The notes under the pieces: generated by a model
What the model was told of the DNA's origin: nothing
The model's database searches: none
Seen by the model: only the letters and a program-made list of their open reading frames with translations
Shown here: positions 33,560 to 43,000 of the stretch, piece after piece
How the letters are laid out: each line of letters begins with the position of its first letter
Position numbering within the stretch: the stretch's first letter is position 1
Translations under genes and position numbers: made by a program
Assembly: GCA_017795105.1 (NCBI GenBank)
Contig: CP051247.1
Location: forward strand, 5,791,001 to 5,855,000
Length of the DNA: 64,000 nt
Source of the DNA: Planctomycetaceae bacterium
GTDB lineage: Bacteria > Planctomycetota > Planctomycetia > Planctomycetales > Planctomycetaceae
Reading direction: 5' to 3'

Positions 33560-35227
33560 CTATTCCATTTCGAGTTTGCGACGCGGCTCGGCGGACTGGT
33601 GGGCATCCGGTGTACTGGCCGGTCGGGCCCGTCCGCTTGCCCAGCTTCGAAGCCGCAGCAGGTCCTCTTTCATCGTTCTGGAAAGAGGAACCGTACCTTC
33701 AATTGTGGTGAGCAGGGTTTTCGTTGTGAGATCAGACTTCTCACTGAACGCATCGAAGAGCGCGGAGATCACCGCTTCTTCGATTTCTGCTCCACTGAAG
33801 CCCTCACTGGCCGCGGCGAGGGCCGACAGGTCGAAGGCTTTCGGATCGCGGCGACGCTTCAGCAGGTGAATACGGAAGATGTCCTCGCGTTCGGTTCGGT
33901 TGGGAAGATCGACAAAGAAGATTTCATCCAGACGCCCTTTCCGGAGCAGTTCCGGCGGCAGATGGCTGATGTCGTTCGCGGTCGCGATCACGAACACCGG
34001 CGAAGTCTTTTCAGAAAGCCAGGTCAGCAGCGTTCCGAACACTCGCGACGATGTGCCACCATCGCTCGCACCACCGGATCCCGCACTGGAGAGAGCCTTG
34101 TCGATTTCGTCCACCCAGAGGATGACCGGGGAAACACTCTCGGCGGTCTGAATCGCCTGGCGGATGTTTTCCTCACTGGAACCCACCAGACTGCTGAACA
34201 TGCGGCCAAGATCGAAGCGGAGCAGAGGGAGTCGCCACATTGCCGAGACGGCTTTGGCACTCAGGCTCTTCCCGCAACCCTGAACCCCAAGCAGCAGCAC
34301 CCCGCGCGGAGCAGATAATCCAAAGCGAGCCGCCTTTTCGGTGAAGGCGATCGACCGCTTCTTGAACCAGTCTTTCAGATTCTCGAGCCCGGCCACGTGG
34401 GCCATCTTCTCATCGGTTTCGTAGTACTCGAGCAATCCACTTTTGCGAATGATCTGCTGCTTCTCGCTGTAAACGATGTCGATATCGTCCGCGGTCAGGC
34501 TGCCATCCATCACGATGGTTTTGGCGAAGACGTTCTCGGCTTCACGAAGTGTCAGACCCCGGGCGGCGTGCAGCAGACGTTCGCGATCCGGCTGAGAGAT
34601 CTCGATCTGAATCTGGCTGGTTTCGCGAACGTCGTCGATGATGCGATTGAGCAGGGCATCGAAATCGTTCGGCTTCGGCAGGTCGAAATTCACGACCGTC
34701 AGTTCCTTCTGCAGACCGGGAGCAATCTGCAGAACCGGAGAGAGCAGGATGATTGTCTTGTAACTATCGCGAAGTCGATTGGCGGCGTCGCGGAGGCGGC
34801 GATGAATCGAGATGTTGCAGCGATCGTTCGACGTGAACGGGTGAAAGTCCTTAAAGAGATAGATCGAGGCATCCATCTGGTCGATCACCGCGTCGAGGGC
34901 GGCGACCGGGTCGGCCGTTCGAGACGACTGTTTCGAACGCTGGATCTCCTGATCAGCCGAGAGAATTCCCTCGGTGATCGTCCAGGTGAAGAGCTTCTTG
35001 TTCCGTTTATTGGCGATCTCTTCCAGGACCTGCTGAACGCGGTCTTCTTCCCAGCTCGTTACATAGATGATCGGATAGCGGGCGCGGATGAGCACTTCAA
35101 GTTCTTCGGCCGGCGACAATCGTCCCGGCTGAGTCCGTCGTTTGCTCTCAGCTGCAGCGGGCTTGGCAGGCCGCTGTGTCTGACCGTTTGGACGTTGGGT
35201 CGCTGCTGTGTCTTGCGGTGAGTTCAT
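33560..35227 (-). CDS. Ycf46-type AAA ATPase
   Basis: The 555-residue protein has the Ycf46 layout. The N-terminal domain has LEVLIRARYPIIYVTSWEED and a series of alpha/beta elements (YLFKDFHPF, TIILLSPVLQIAPGLQKELT). A C-terminal AAA module follows with Walker A GVQGCGKS (residues 314-321), Walker B ILWVDEID (about 370-377), the sensor/arginine region RVFGTLLTWLSEKTSPVFVI, the pore-following LLRKGRLDEIFFVDLPNRTE, and a helical lid. Members are AAA enzymes of unknown substrate, conserved in cyanobacteria and plastids. Its ATG overlaps the upstream small gene by four bases. It is probably the motor of this operon. Confidence 0.88.
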   Translation of the reverse strand: MNSPQDTAATQRPNGQTQRPAKPAAAESKRRTQPGRLSPAEELEVLIRARYPIIYVTSWEEDRVQQVLEEIANKRNKKLFTWTITEGILSADQEIQRSKQSSRTADPVAALDAVIDQMDASIYLFKDFHPFTSNDRCNISIHRRLRDAANRLRDSYKTIILLSPVLQIAPGLQKELTVVNFDLPKPNDFDALLNRIIDDVRETSQIQIEISQPDRERLLHAARGLTLREAENVFAKTIVMDGSLTADDIDIVYSEKQQIIRKSGLLEYYETDEKMAHVAGLENLKDWFKKRSIAFTEKAARFGLSAPRGVLLLGVQGCGKSLSAKAVSAMWRLPLLRFDLGRMFSSLVGSSEENIRQAIQTAESVSPVILWVDEIDKALSSAGSGGASDGGTSSRVFGTLLTWLSEKTSPVFVIATANDISHLPPELLRKGRLDEIFFVDLPNRTEREDIFRIHLLKRRRDPKAFDLSALAAASEGFSGAEIEEAVISALFDAFSEKSDLTTKTLLTTIEGTVPLSRTMKEDLLRLRSWASGRARPASTPDAHQSAEPRRKLEME

Positions 35228-35451
35228 TTTTCACGTACGGAAACGCCGGCTTCTGAAGAGTCGGTCGTTGAGAGAGGAGTATTGGCACCGGACGAGTCGG
35301 TATGGTCCAACTCGTCTGGAGAAACGAGCCCCGAAGACTTCAGGACTTCCAGAACTTCTCGCGACGTGCCAAAAACAAGAATGCGACCATCCGGAGTGAT
35401 ATGCAGCTCCGAAATCGCCGTCTCGTCGTCGGCCTGTAGGTGCTTCTTCAT
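35224..35451 (-). CDS. Small conserved-looking protein of unknown function
   Basis: The 75-residue protein, MKKHLQADDETAISELHITP and on, has a strand-turn pattern followed by VLEVLKSSG and an acidic, serine-rich tail. No family was recognised. The frame could begin at a TTG at 35460, but the ATG at 35451 is better. Its stop overlaps the ATG of the Ycf46-like gene by four bases and it starts 16 bases after the radical SAM gene, so it belongs to the operon. Confidence 0.6.
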   Translation of the reverse strand: MKKHLQADDETAISELHITPDGRILVFGTSREVLEVLKSSGLVSPDELDHTDSSGANTPLSTTDSSEAGVSVREK

Positions 35452-35467
35452 GATAAACAATCTTTGA

Positions 35468-36304
35468 TCAGTGTACCAAAGCTAATCCGGCTGAGAGAAG
35501 ATGATTCTTCGCTCTCGCGAATTCCGACCGGGTCACCATCCGGTTCAGAGTCTCATCGCGCTGCGCACGCCATTTCGGTAAATAGCCCGAGAGCAAATTG
35601 ATACGGGCCTCAGGGAGATGCTCTCGGAGCCAGCTTGTGATTGGTTCCACGCAGCATTCGAAATGCCCGGGCAGCAGGAGATGACGAATAATGAGATCGG
35701 ACGACTGGGACGCCAGCAGCAGATTCCGGGTGACGATCTCAAAGTAGTTCGGCACCGAGGCGATCTGTTCGGCGCAGGCGTTATTGCCGAATTTGAAGTC
35801 GGCGACGAACCAGGAGACCCAGGGCTCGAGCAGAGCAATCGTTTCGGGTGTCATGTAGAAGTCGGACTTCCAGACCACGGGCGGCAACTGGTCGACCGAC
35901 TTCATGCATTCGAGAATGCCGGGAGCATGGATCGTTGGTTCCCCGCCGACCCATTGCAGCGTCCTGGCTCCCTGACCGATGCCCCATTGAATCGCGTCGT
36001 TCAGGAACGAGGGCGTCAGCAGCGTTCCACGGGACGGATCGAACGCGTTCTCTTCGGCAATGCAGAACGCGCACCGGAGATCGCAGCCGGATGTATAGAA
36101 GAGGTGACAGGGGAGCAGCTCGGGCTCTTCGCCGTATTCAATGCGATGCCGAAAAACCCGGACGCTCGCGTCGGCTTTGCACGTTCCCCGTTCGCCGGCC
36201 TGGCGGTTCACCAGACAGCGATGTTCGCAGAGTGCGCAGGATTGGTAGAGACTCAACATGTCGTGCCGTGTCGAAGAATACAGGCTTACCGGGCGAACGC
36301 CCAT
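35468..36304 (-). CDS. Radical SAM protein, PflX-like (COG1313 type)
   Basis: The protein has an N-terminal cysteine motif CALCEHRCLVNRQAGERGTC, as in PflX-type proteins, then the radical SAM cluster motif CDLRCAFC near residue 77, and a GGEPTIH segment (GGEP motif). A TIM-barrel-like rest follows (YMTPETIALLEPWVSWFVAD, LIIRHLLLPGHFECC). PflX-like enzymes resemble pyruvate-formate-lyase activases, but the target is not known. Two starts are possible: ATG 36304, or ATG 36259 beginning MLSLYQSCALC; neither has a clear ribosome binding site. It is the first gene of the minus-strand operon, 16 bases from the next. Confidence 0.85.
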   Translation of the reverse strand: MGVRPVSLYSSTRHDMLSLYQSCALCEHRCLVNRQAGERGTCKADASVRVFRHRIEYGEEPELLPCHLFYTSGCDLRCAFCIAEENAFDPSRGTLLTPSFLNDAIQWGIGQGARTLQWVGGEPTIHAPGILECMKSVDQLPPVVWKSDFYMTPETIALLEPWVSWFVADFKFGNNACAEQIASVPNYFEIVTRNLLLASQSSDLIIRHLLLPGHFECCVEPITSWLREHLPEARINLLSGYLPKWRAQRDETLNRMVTRSEFARAKNHLLSAGLALVH

Positions 36305-36375
36305 GCATGCAAGGATAGCGATGCGTGACGAGTAAAGACATCAGAAATCCAGTCGATTGCGACTTTCCTCAACGC

Positions 36376-36410
36376 AAAAGGGCAGGCGACCCGATTGGAT
36401 CGTCTGCCTT
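36376..36410 (-). terminator. Rho-independent terminator
   Basis: On the minus strand, an imperfect 11-base stem (arms at 36400-36410 and 36378-36389, one mismatch and one bulge) with a ten-base loop is followed by TTTT. It lies 22 bases after the stop of the Spy/CpxP-like gene and should close the sigma-factor operon before the radical SAM operon. Confidence 0.75.
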
Positions 36411-36431
36411 ATGTCTTCCGTTTCGACTCGG

Positions 36432-37265
36432 TTACTTCGTCGTGTCTTGAGCCTCAGGGGTTCCCAGAGCGTCGTCGATCAGCTGACTCGCTTCTTCAAT
36501 CTTCCCCGCTTCAATCAGCGGACCTACCTTGCCGAAGAGTTCATTCATCTCGTTCAGGTCTTCCCTGTTCTGGGCCATCTTCTGAGCCTTCTGCTGCAGG
36601 CGTTTGATCTTGGCGGCGAGTTCGGCCGGGATCTCAGCGGCTTTCCCGGTCTGCTTTTCCATTCCCAGCATCCCGATGACCTGATCGAGCAGGGCTTCCG
36701 CCTCTTGGACACGGCCGGCCTTCATCAGTTCCGGGAGCTTCTGCATCAGACCGACGATCTCGTGCGGCTGCTCGCCCGACTGCACCTTTTTCTGAACCGC
36801 CGCTTCAATCCGTTGCAGCTTGGCTTTCAGACGCTGCTCGGTCTCTGCCATATTCCGTGCCGAAGACTGCAGCTCTTTGGCGACCTTCAGTTGCTCCGAG
36901 GTGAGCAGATTGCGAATCTGAATCATGACCTTGAAGTGCACCCGCTTTTGTTCGCTCTCAATCGCGATTAACTGATCGAGTTGCTTGAGAGCCGCGGTTT
37001 CGTCGACCTGATCTGCAGACAGGGTCTCGGCCAGTTTGCCGATCTGCTCCTTTCCCTGTTGCTGCAATTCCTGGGATTCTTCCCGAGCCTCTTCCACGGC
37101 TGAGCGGATCTGTTCCGTCTGCTCTTCCGACAAGGCAAGCTGTTCCTGATGGCGAAAAAGCACCTCCGGATGAACGAGCAGCGACTGAATCGAGTCTTCC
37201 GCCGATGCCGATTGAGATAGGCCGACGGTCAACAGGGTGAGCATGCAAACAAGAATCCATTTCAT
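36432..37265 (-). CDS. Secreted Spy/CpxP-like coiled-coil protein
   Basis: The protein begins MKWILVCMLTLLTVGLSQSA with cleavage near ASAED, a clear signal peptide. The ATG at 37265 has a strong AAGGAAC site ahead; the longer frame to 37349 lacks one. The mature part is helical and charged. It contains LALSEEQTEQIRSAVEEARE and RNLLTSEQLKVAKEL, the two LTxxQ-like motifs of Spy/CpxP-type periplasmic proteins, and later coiled-coil segments. It follows an ECF sigma gene and a single-pass membrane protein gene, recalling CnrYXH- or CpxP-like sensor sets, in which a periplasmic protein controls an anti-sigma factor. That role is inferred from position. Confidence 0.7.
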   Translation of the reverse strand: MKWILVCMLTLLTVGLSQSASAEDSIQSLLVHPEVLFRHQEQLALSEEQTEQIRSAVEEAREESQELQQQGKEQIGKLAETLSADQVDETAALKQLDQLIAIESEQKRVHFKVMIQIRNLLTSEQLKVAKELQSSARNMAETEQRLKAKLQRIEAAVQKKVQSGEQPHEIVGLMQKLPELMKAGRVQEAEALLDQVIGMLGMEKQTGKAAEIPAELAAKIKRLQQKAQKMAQNREDLNEMNELFGKVGPLIEAGKIEEASQLIDDALGTPEAQDTTK

Positions 37266-37285
37266 AGTCTGTTCCTTAGTGAAAA

Positions 37286-37798
37286 CTACACCCCGGTCAG
37301 GGTGGTGAAAACGGAAGAGCGAGTCGGTTCGTCCAACTGGAGAATCCACCAGGGGACCGACTCTTCCTCCTGGTCGGGATCGAGCGAGAGTGAGAGCAGC
37401 GAATCGGTGCGGCTGGACCAGACCGGCATCAGAGTTTCTTCCTGCGCAGCAGCAACGTTTCGAAAATGCTGATCGATCAGGGTTTCCAAGGCATCGAAGT
37501 CAATCTCGGCCAGGAGATCCCGGGTGCCTGACGGAGAGCCTATACGGTCCCGTTCTGCAGTCTGAATGTCCGGGGCCTCGGGGGGCCGGTTCGAAGGAAA
37601 CGCGAACCAGGTGATCGCAACCAGAACAACCGCTGACAAGGCGATCAACAGCCGTGGACTGCGGAGCACTGGACGCGAAGGTCTTGAGAGACTGTTCCCA
37701 TTAAGAACGCTTTCAAACGAAGGCGTGCGTGCAGGGTCAGTTCGTTTGACCCGCTGGACGAGTCGTCGCAGTGTTTCGTCATCGGAATTGTGATTCAT
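37286..37798 (-). CDS. Single-pass membrane protein, probable anti-sigma factor
   Basis: The 170-residue protein starts at the ATG 37798 (MNHNSDDETLRRLVQRVKRT), has a short cytoplasmic part of about 50 residues, one membrane segment (LLIALSAVVLVAITWFAF) and an acidic outer part. No zinc anti-sigma HxxxCxxC motif is present. It overlaps the ECF sigma gene by 20 bases and precedes the Spy/CpxP-like gene. The arrangement suggests an anti-sigma factor of an unrecognised type. The region 37799-37855 is also open but lies within the sigma gene. Confidence 0.65.
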   Translation of the reverse strand: MNHNSDDETLRRLVQRVKRTDPARTPSFESVLNGNSLSRPSRPVLRSPRLLIALSAVVLVAITWFAFPSNRPPEAPDIQTAERDRIGSPSGTRDLLAEIDFDALETLIDQHFRNVAAAQEETLMPVWSSRTDSLLSLSLDPDQEEESVPWWILQLDEPTRSSVFTTLTGV

Positions 37799-38312
37799 TT
37801 GGACGATCCAACAGAACCTGTAGCGAAATGCGGAGTGATTCTTTGGCACGGGCATAATGTTGTCGCGCCGCGCCGACAGTTATGCCCAGGACCTTCGCCG
37901 CGTCAGCGACGGTGAGGTCTTCATAGAACACGAGATGGACGATCTCCCGCTGCCTCGGCGGCAATTGAGACAATGCGTTCCGAATCGACTCGATCTCTTC
38001 TTCGGCTTCGAGTCGACTCCCCGCGGACTGGGGTTCTTCCTCACGGTCAACCGACTGGGCATCGAAGGACAAGGCCCGACGCCACCACCGAGTGCGTCGA
38101 TGATCGCAAGCCGCGTTTCGAACCACGGCAAACAACCAGGTTCGGAACTGAGACCTCTCCTCAAACTGTCCACGACCATCGAGGACCTTCAGGTAAACCG
38201 ACTGCAGAACATCTGCGGCAACGTCGCGATCACGGCAGCAGACAACCGCCCAGGCGAATGTCGCCGGGTGCATCTCTGCCAGAGTCTCTCGAAGCTCAGA
38301 TCGGTCCATCAT
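37779..38312 (-). CDS. ECF-type sigma factor
   Basis: The 177-residue protein has region 2 (AADVLQSVYLKVLDGRGQFE, then FRTWLFAVVRNAACDHRR) and region 4 (ALSQLPPRQREIVHLVFYED, then AAKVLGITVGAARQHYARAK), the normal two-domain ECF form. It transcribes a small regulon under control of the downstream membrane protein (inference). It is the first gene of the three-gene unit ending at the terminator at 36376-36410. Confidence 0.9.
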   Translation of the reverse strand: MMDRSELRETLAEMHPATFAWAVVCCRDRDVAADVLQSVYLKVLDGRGQFEERSQFRTWLFAVVRNAACDHRRTRWWRRALSFDAQSVDREEEPQSAGSRLEAEEEIESIRNALSQLPPRQREIVHLVFYEDLTVADAAKVLGITVGAARQHYARAKESLRISLQVLLDRPNESQFR

Positions 38313-38350
38313 TCTATTAGACGCGTTCTGAGCCGGTTCGTATGACAGCG

Positions 38351-38373
38351 ATTTTTCACAGGAGTGGAAAAAT
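38351..38373. other. AT-rich inverted repeat upstream of the sigma factor
   Basis: A nine-base inverted repeat (arms atttttcac and gtggaaaaat, with one bulged base) around a four-base centre lies in the 117-base gap between the TIGR03032 stop and the sigma-factor start. It could be an operator of the sigma operon or a weak terminator for the TIGR03032 gene. No T run follows on the minus strand. Confidence 0.3.
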
Positions 38374-38429
38374 GGCTGAGTCGCTCCGATATGTGTACCG
38401 AATTCCCGAGTCTCTCTCCCAGACGCGAT

Positions 38430-39557
38430 TCAGGAACAAGACCGCATGTCGTCCGGAACGTCGAGCAGGGCTTCCTCGGGGAGTACGAAGGTGTAATTCA
38501 GCAGAGCTTCATCTTCGTTGATCAGGTCCGGCCAGACTTCGTTCGGAAGCACGTTGATGGCGAAGACTTCCTGTACGGCATCTTCGAAGCGAAGCCAGGC
38601 GACCGGTTCGCCGGTGATCAGATCAACCACCGCGACGCCCGACCAGCGCTCCTCCTCCGGCCGCTGGGCGATGGCGATTCCACTGAAGATTGCGCTTTCC
38701 CGCACCTGAGAAAGTCCGATGAACGCGTATCGGTCGTAGATGGCGAAGCCTCGCGTGAAGCCGGGCAGGGTGGCGACCGGCTGATATTTGCCGGATTGCG
38801 GTTCGATGATGCCGATGCCACCATCACCGGAATTCAGGACCCAGAGCTGCTGATTAAACAGCCGAGGCGAGTGTGGCATCGACAGGCCGCGGGCGACAAT
38901 CTCGTTGCTGTCCACGTCAATCAGAATGCCGCCGGTGGCCTTGTTATCCCGCCAGCCAGCCGGGGCATCTGTTTCACCAAGCGCACTCACAAACTTAGGC
39001 CGCTGGTTCTCCATGCAGAGACCGTTGAGATGACAACGATCCTGCGGCGCAATTGCCGAGATGAACTTCGGTCGCCAGCGGGGGACGAACGTGTAATCGC
39101 TGCCACGGACGCAGAGGCAGGAAAACCGTGTATTCACGAACCAGAGTGTCGGTTGAGCGTCGGCCCCGGAATCATCGATGCCCCAATCCATCTCATGGAT
39201 TTGAATATCCCCCGTGAAATGAATCGATCGGGGCATGTAGCAGGCATCCGGTGTGCGCTTGTCATCGATCTTGTTGGCCACAGCCGGCACGTTGCGGAAC
39301 TCCGTGATTTCACGTTTTGAACCGACGGCAAAACGATCCCGACCGTGGGCGATTCCCATGGGCTGCTGGAAGTAGCGGAAATGTGTGTTGATCCGCTCGC
39401 CTTCGGAACGCAACAGAATGAGTCGGTTTGCCTGATAGGTCGTCACCGCGAGCGAGCAGTTAAGGGTCGAGAGCAATTGAGGAAAGTTGCTCGTATGCAC
39501 GCTGCGAAGCGGCGAAAGCGGTTCCGCCGCAGAAGAGTCCGGCTCCGAGTGTTCCAT
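38430..39557 (-). CDS. TIGR03032 family protein (DUF4915-like)
   Basis: The 375-residue protein, starting MEHSEPDSSAAEPLSPLRSV at ATG 39557, has the TIGR03032 pattern of a beta-propeller-like protein: SLAVTTYQANRLILLR, YFQQPMGIAHGRDRFAVGSK, WFVNTRFSCLCVRGSDYTFV, RCHLNGLCMENQRPKFVSAL, and MPHSPRLFNQQLWVLNSGDG. The longer open frame to 39680 is unlikely because its extra part is arginine-rich without signal. No export signal is seen. The function of the family is unknown; it is often found in bacteria with large surface proteins. Here it diverges from the giant surface-protein gene. Confidence 0.78.
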   Translation of the reverse strand: MEHSEPDSSAAEPLSPLRSVHTSNFPQLLSTLNCSLAVTTYQANRLILLRSEGERINTHFRYFQQPMGIAHGRDRFAVGSKREITEFRNVPAVANKIDDKRTPDACYMPRSIHFTGDIQIHEMDWGIDDSGADAQPTLWFVNTRFSCLCVRGSDYTFVPRWRPKFISAIAPQDRCHLNGLCMENQRPKFVSALGETDAPAGWRDNKATGGILIDVDSNEIVARGLSMPHSPRLFNQQLWVLNSGDGGIGIIEPQSGKYQPVATLPGFTRGFAIYDRYAFIGLSQVRESAIFSGIAIAQRPEEERWSGVAVVDLITGEPVAWLRFEDAVQEVFAINVLPNEVWPDLINEDEALLNYTFVLPEEALLDVPDDMRSCS

Positions 39558-40058
39558 GCGTCTGATCCATTGCTCGCTGAAGAAGGGCTTCCTGGCCGCT
39601 GGGAAGATGGGGAGTCGTGCAGGGCGGGCTCCCGATCGAACTGTTCTGTTCAGTCTGACACCGAGCCGATGTGATGACAATCTTTCGGAAAGCCATGTCT
39701 CGACGAACTGGGAAATGAAGGAAGAGAGTGACTCACCGTCTGATCAGTGAGTTTGGGATGTTCCGTTGCGATTCGGCAACATCGCCGCTGCAGACTTTCG
39801 ACAGTTCGGAAGCTGCGGCATTAAACGTGGTTTCCGGCAGGCCGATGTGCCGATTCTCTAATTGACTCAGCTGTACCTGCGGATAGGATGGCCACCCATC
39901 AGGCGAGCTTGAGAAACGGGCCGAAGAGCTCCGCCGAATGCACCGGAAATCCGCTTGAGTCTTCCGGTCGAAAGTCGCGATCCAGCCGTGCGAATCGATA
40001 CGGCTCGGTCAGCAGTTCTGCTGTGTATTACGTTGATGTCTGCAAGTACGGAGCGGTC
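39558..40058. other. Divergent promoter region
   Basis: This 501-base gap separates the TIGR03032 gene and the giant surface-protein gene. It holds an open minus-strand frame (39733-39888) with an XRE-repressor-like stretch, described among the findings. Otherwise no gene was recognised. The plus-strand frame is open from 39888 but lacks a signal peptide there. Confidence 0.5.
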
Positions 40059-43000
40059 ATGCTCGTTGAAAACTGGTTGAGTTTCCTTCTGAAGCGAACG
40101 ACGAGCCATTCTGCCCGGAAGATCAGTTCGACGTGGAATGCGATGTCGAGGCGACGCCGCCACGGTCGTTTACGGATCGCTGAGCAACTCGAACTGCGGG
40201 TGTTGCTCTCCGGCGACGACGATCACGATCATCATCACACGGCCGGGGTCGATGTGCTTGAGGGTTATTACACCTGGGAAGAGTTCCTGGAACTGGAATC
40301 GACGGAGTTCGCTGTTCCCCCCGGAATGCCACCCGGGGGTGAGTACCAGGCTCAGCCCGACGGAGGACATGAAGCCGATGTCCTCACCATCGTCCTCGAT
40401 TTCAAAGACTCTGACGATGCGACATCGACCGATCTGTTCGGCAATGTGGTTGGGGAGTTTGATGTCACCGCATATGGCTTTACTGTCGGCGACTTCGGAA
40501 CGATTGTGGACGCCATCATGGAAGAGGTCGACGACGACTTCTTCCACGAGCTGATCGGCACGGTCGCGAATTCGTCGGAGCAGGATCTCGCAATCGACTT
40601 CGTCGTCGGCGATGTCGGAACGCCTTACGCTGGCGCGAGCGAATATTACTACGTGCAGATCGGCACCGGGATTTCCGGCGACCATACGAATGGGGGCATC
40701 CTGGGAGTGGCCGCTGCCTCTGCTGTGCGCGACGAGGACGGAACGGCAAATATCTACTCGCTGGACAATGGAGCGATCGTCGCCTCGATTTTTACCGACA
40801 TCATTCAGGGGATGGGGGGATTGACGCCCTCTAACGCACTCTCATCGGGGAATCTCGAATACACGACGCATGCGATCACGGGAACGCTATCCCACGAAAT
40901 CGCGCACACGCTGTCGTTGTCTCATATTGACAAGTCTGGTTCGACGCAACCGACCGCTGGGGCCTCACCGCTCATGGGGACGGGAGCAATCGATTTGCCG
41001 AACCAGGATCGAATCACCGATCGTGAGTTCTCGTTGTCGGGCGTTGATGGGCAGAACGATGGTGCTGCTCGGAATCATGTGCAACAACTTGTCGACGCAG
41101 TCGGGCTGCACGATGCACCGAACGATCCGCCGACCGTGGCTCTGCAGAACACCACGACGTCGTTCCCTGAAAACACCGATACCTCGAGTCGGATCAAGGT
41201 GGCCGATATCGTCATCACAGACGACGGCGCAGGTGTGAATACGCTGGCCCTTTCCGGAGCCGATGCGGGCCAGTTCAAGATCGATGGACTCGAACTGTTC
41301 CTGTCTGCCGGAACAACCCTGAACTACGAATCACAGGCAGCACTGGAGGTCAATGTCACGGTCGATGACACCGCGGTCGGTAACACGCCCGATGACTCGG
41401 CTGCGTTGACGGTCACAGTGACCGACGTCAATGAGACACCCTCTCTGACGCTGAACGATTACGGCCTCACTTTCGAAGACGAGCAGGGAGTGAGTCAGCG
41501 AACAGCGGTGGCGGAAGTGACGGTTGTCGACGATGCCCTGGGGGAAAACGTTCTCACACTGTCAGGGCCGCACGCGGCTCTATTCGAACTGGAGGGGAAT
41601 GTTCTCTTCCTGATCGCAGGAGTTGATCTGCGAGATTACGCGGATGTGACGTTGTCGGTCGTTATCGAAGTCGATGATGAGTCGGTCGGGGGCACTCCGG
41701 ATGCGTCGGTGAATGTGTCGATCGATGTCGATGATGTCGATGTCTTCATTACCACCCGGCAGCTCAAGGATATCGCCGATTCGAAAACCGTCGGCGGCAG
41801 CAATCTCCGGGAGATGGGGGGGCAACTCTTTTTCACCGCCTCGATCTCTCCCTATGGAACAGAGCTATGGACGAGCGATGGAACGATTGAGGGAACAACG
41901 ATTCTTAAAGATATCCTCATCGGTGCGGGATCCGCTTCACCTGAGGATCTGACCGTCGTGGGAAATCAGCTCTTCTTTACCGCGATCGATGCCGAGAATG
42001 GCCGAGAGCTCTGGGTAACCGATGGCACGCGCGAAGGAACGGTCCTTGTCAACGATCTGACTCCCGGTCTTCAGAGCACCACGCTTGTGGAGAACGCGGC
42101 TGCGGGCGGAATGTTGTTCTTTGTCGATTCGCTTTCGAATCTCTGGGTATCGGATGGAACGGAAGCGGGAACCAGTCTGGTTCGCAACGCAAACGGCGAT
42201 CAGCCCATTGGTCCGGGAGAACTGTTTTCCACTGGCAACCGAATCTTCTTCCGAGCGGCGGGAAGTGGAACGGGCGACGAACTCTGGACGAGCGACGGGA
42301 CTGCTGAAGGGACGTATCTGGTCAAAGACATCCGGGCCGGAGGAAATTCATCGTCGCCGCAGGAGTTCGCGGTTGTCGGCAATCTGGTTTATTTCCAGGC
42401 AGACGACGGGACGAATGGAGCCGAGTTGTGGGTCACGGACGGCACGGAACAGGGAACGACCCTGCTTAGCGATATCAATCCCGGAGCCGACGGTTCTACG
42501 CCAGCCTTGCTTACTGTCGTGGGGAGTCAGGTCTACTTCCAGGCCGATGACGGAATCAACGGAACGGAACTATGGGTGACCGACGGAACGGAGCTCGGTA
42601 CGCGGCTGGTCAGAAACCTCATGGCGGGAGATGTCTCATCGTCGTTTGAAAGCCTGACGGCCTTCGATGGGCGACTCTTCTTCGTCACGAACGATGGCCT
42701 CAACGGCAGTGAAATCTGGTCGACTGATGGGACGGAGCAGGGGACAGCCCTTTTCGCCGATCTTAATCCCGGAGTAGCCTCGGCTTCACCTGCTCAGCTG
42801 ACCGTGATCGGCGATCAACTCTATTTTCAGGCAGATGACGGTTCCACCGGCGTTGAGCTGTGGAGTACCGATGGAACGCAGCTCGGAACAGCTCGAGTCG
42901 ATGATCTCAACTCCGGCAGTGGCTCTTCGAATCCGACATCCTTCACGATGGTTGGTGATCGACTCTACTTTTCCGCAAACGATGGCGACGGGGACCGGCT

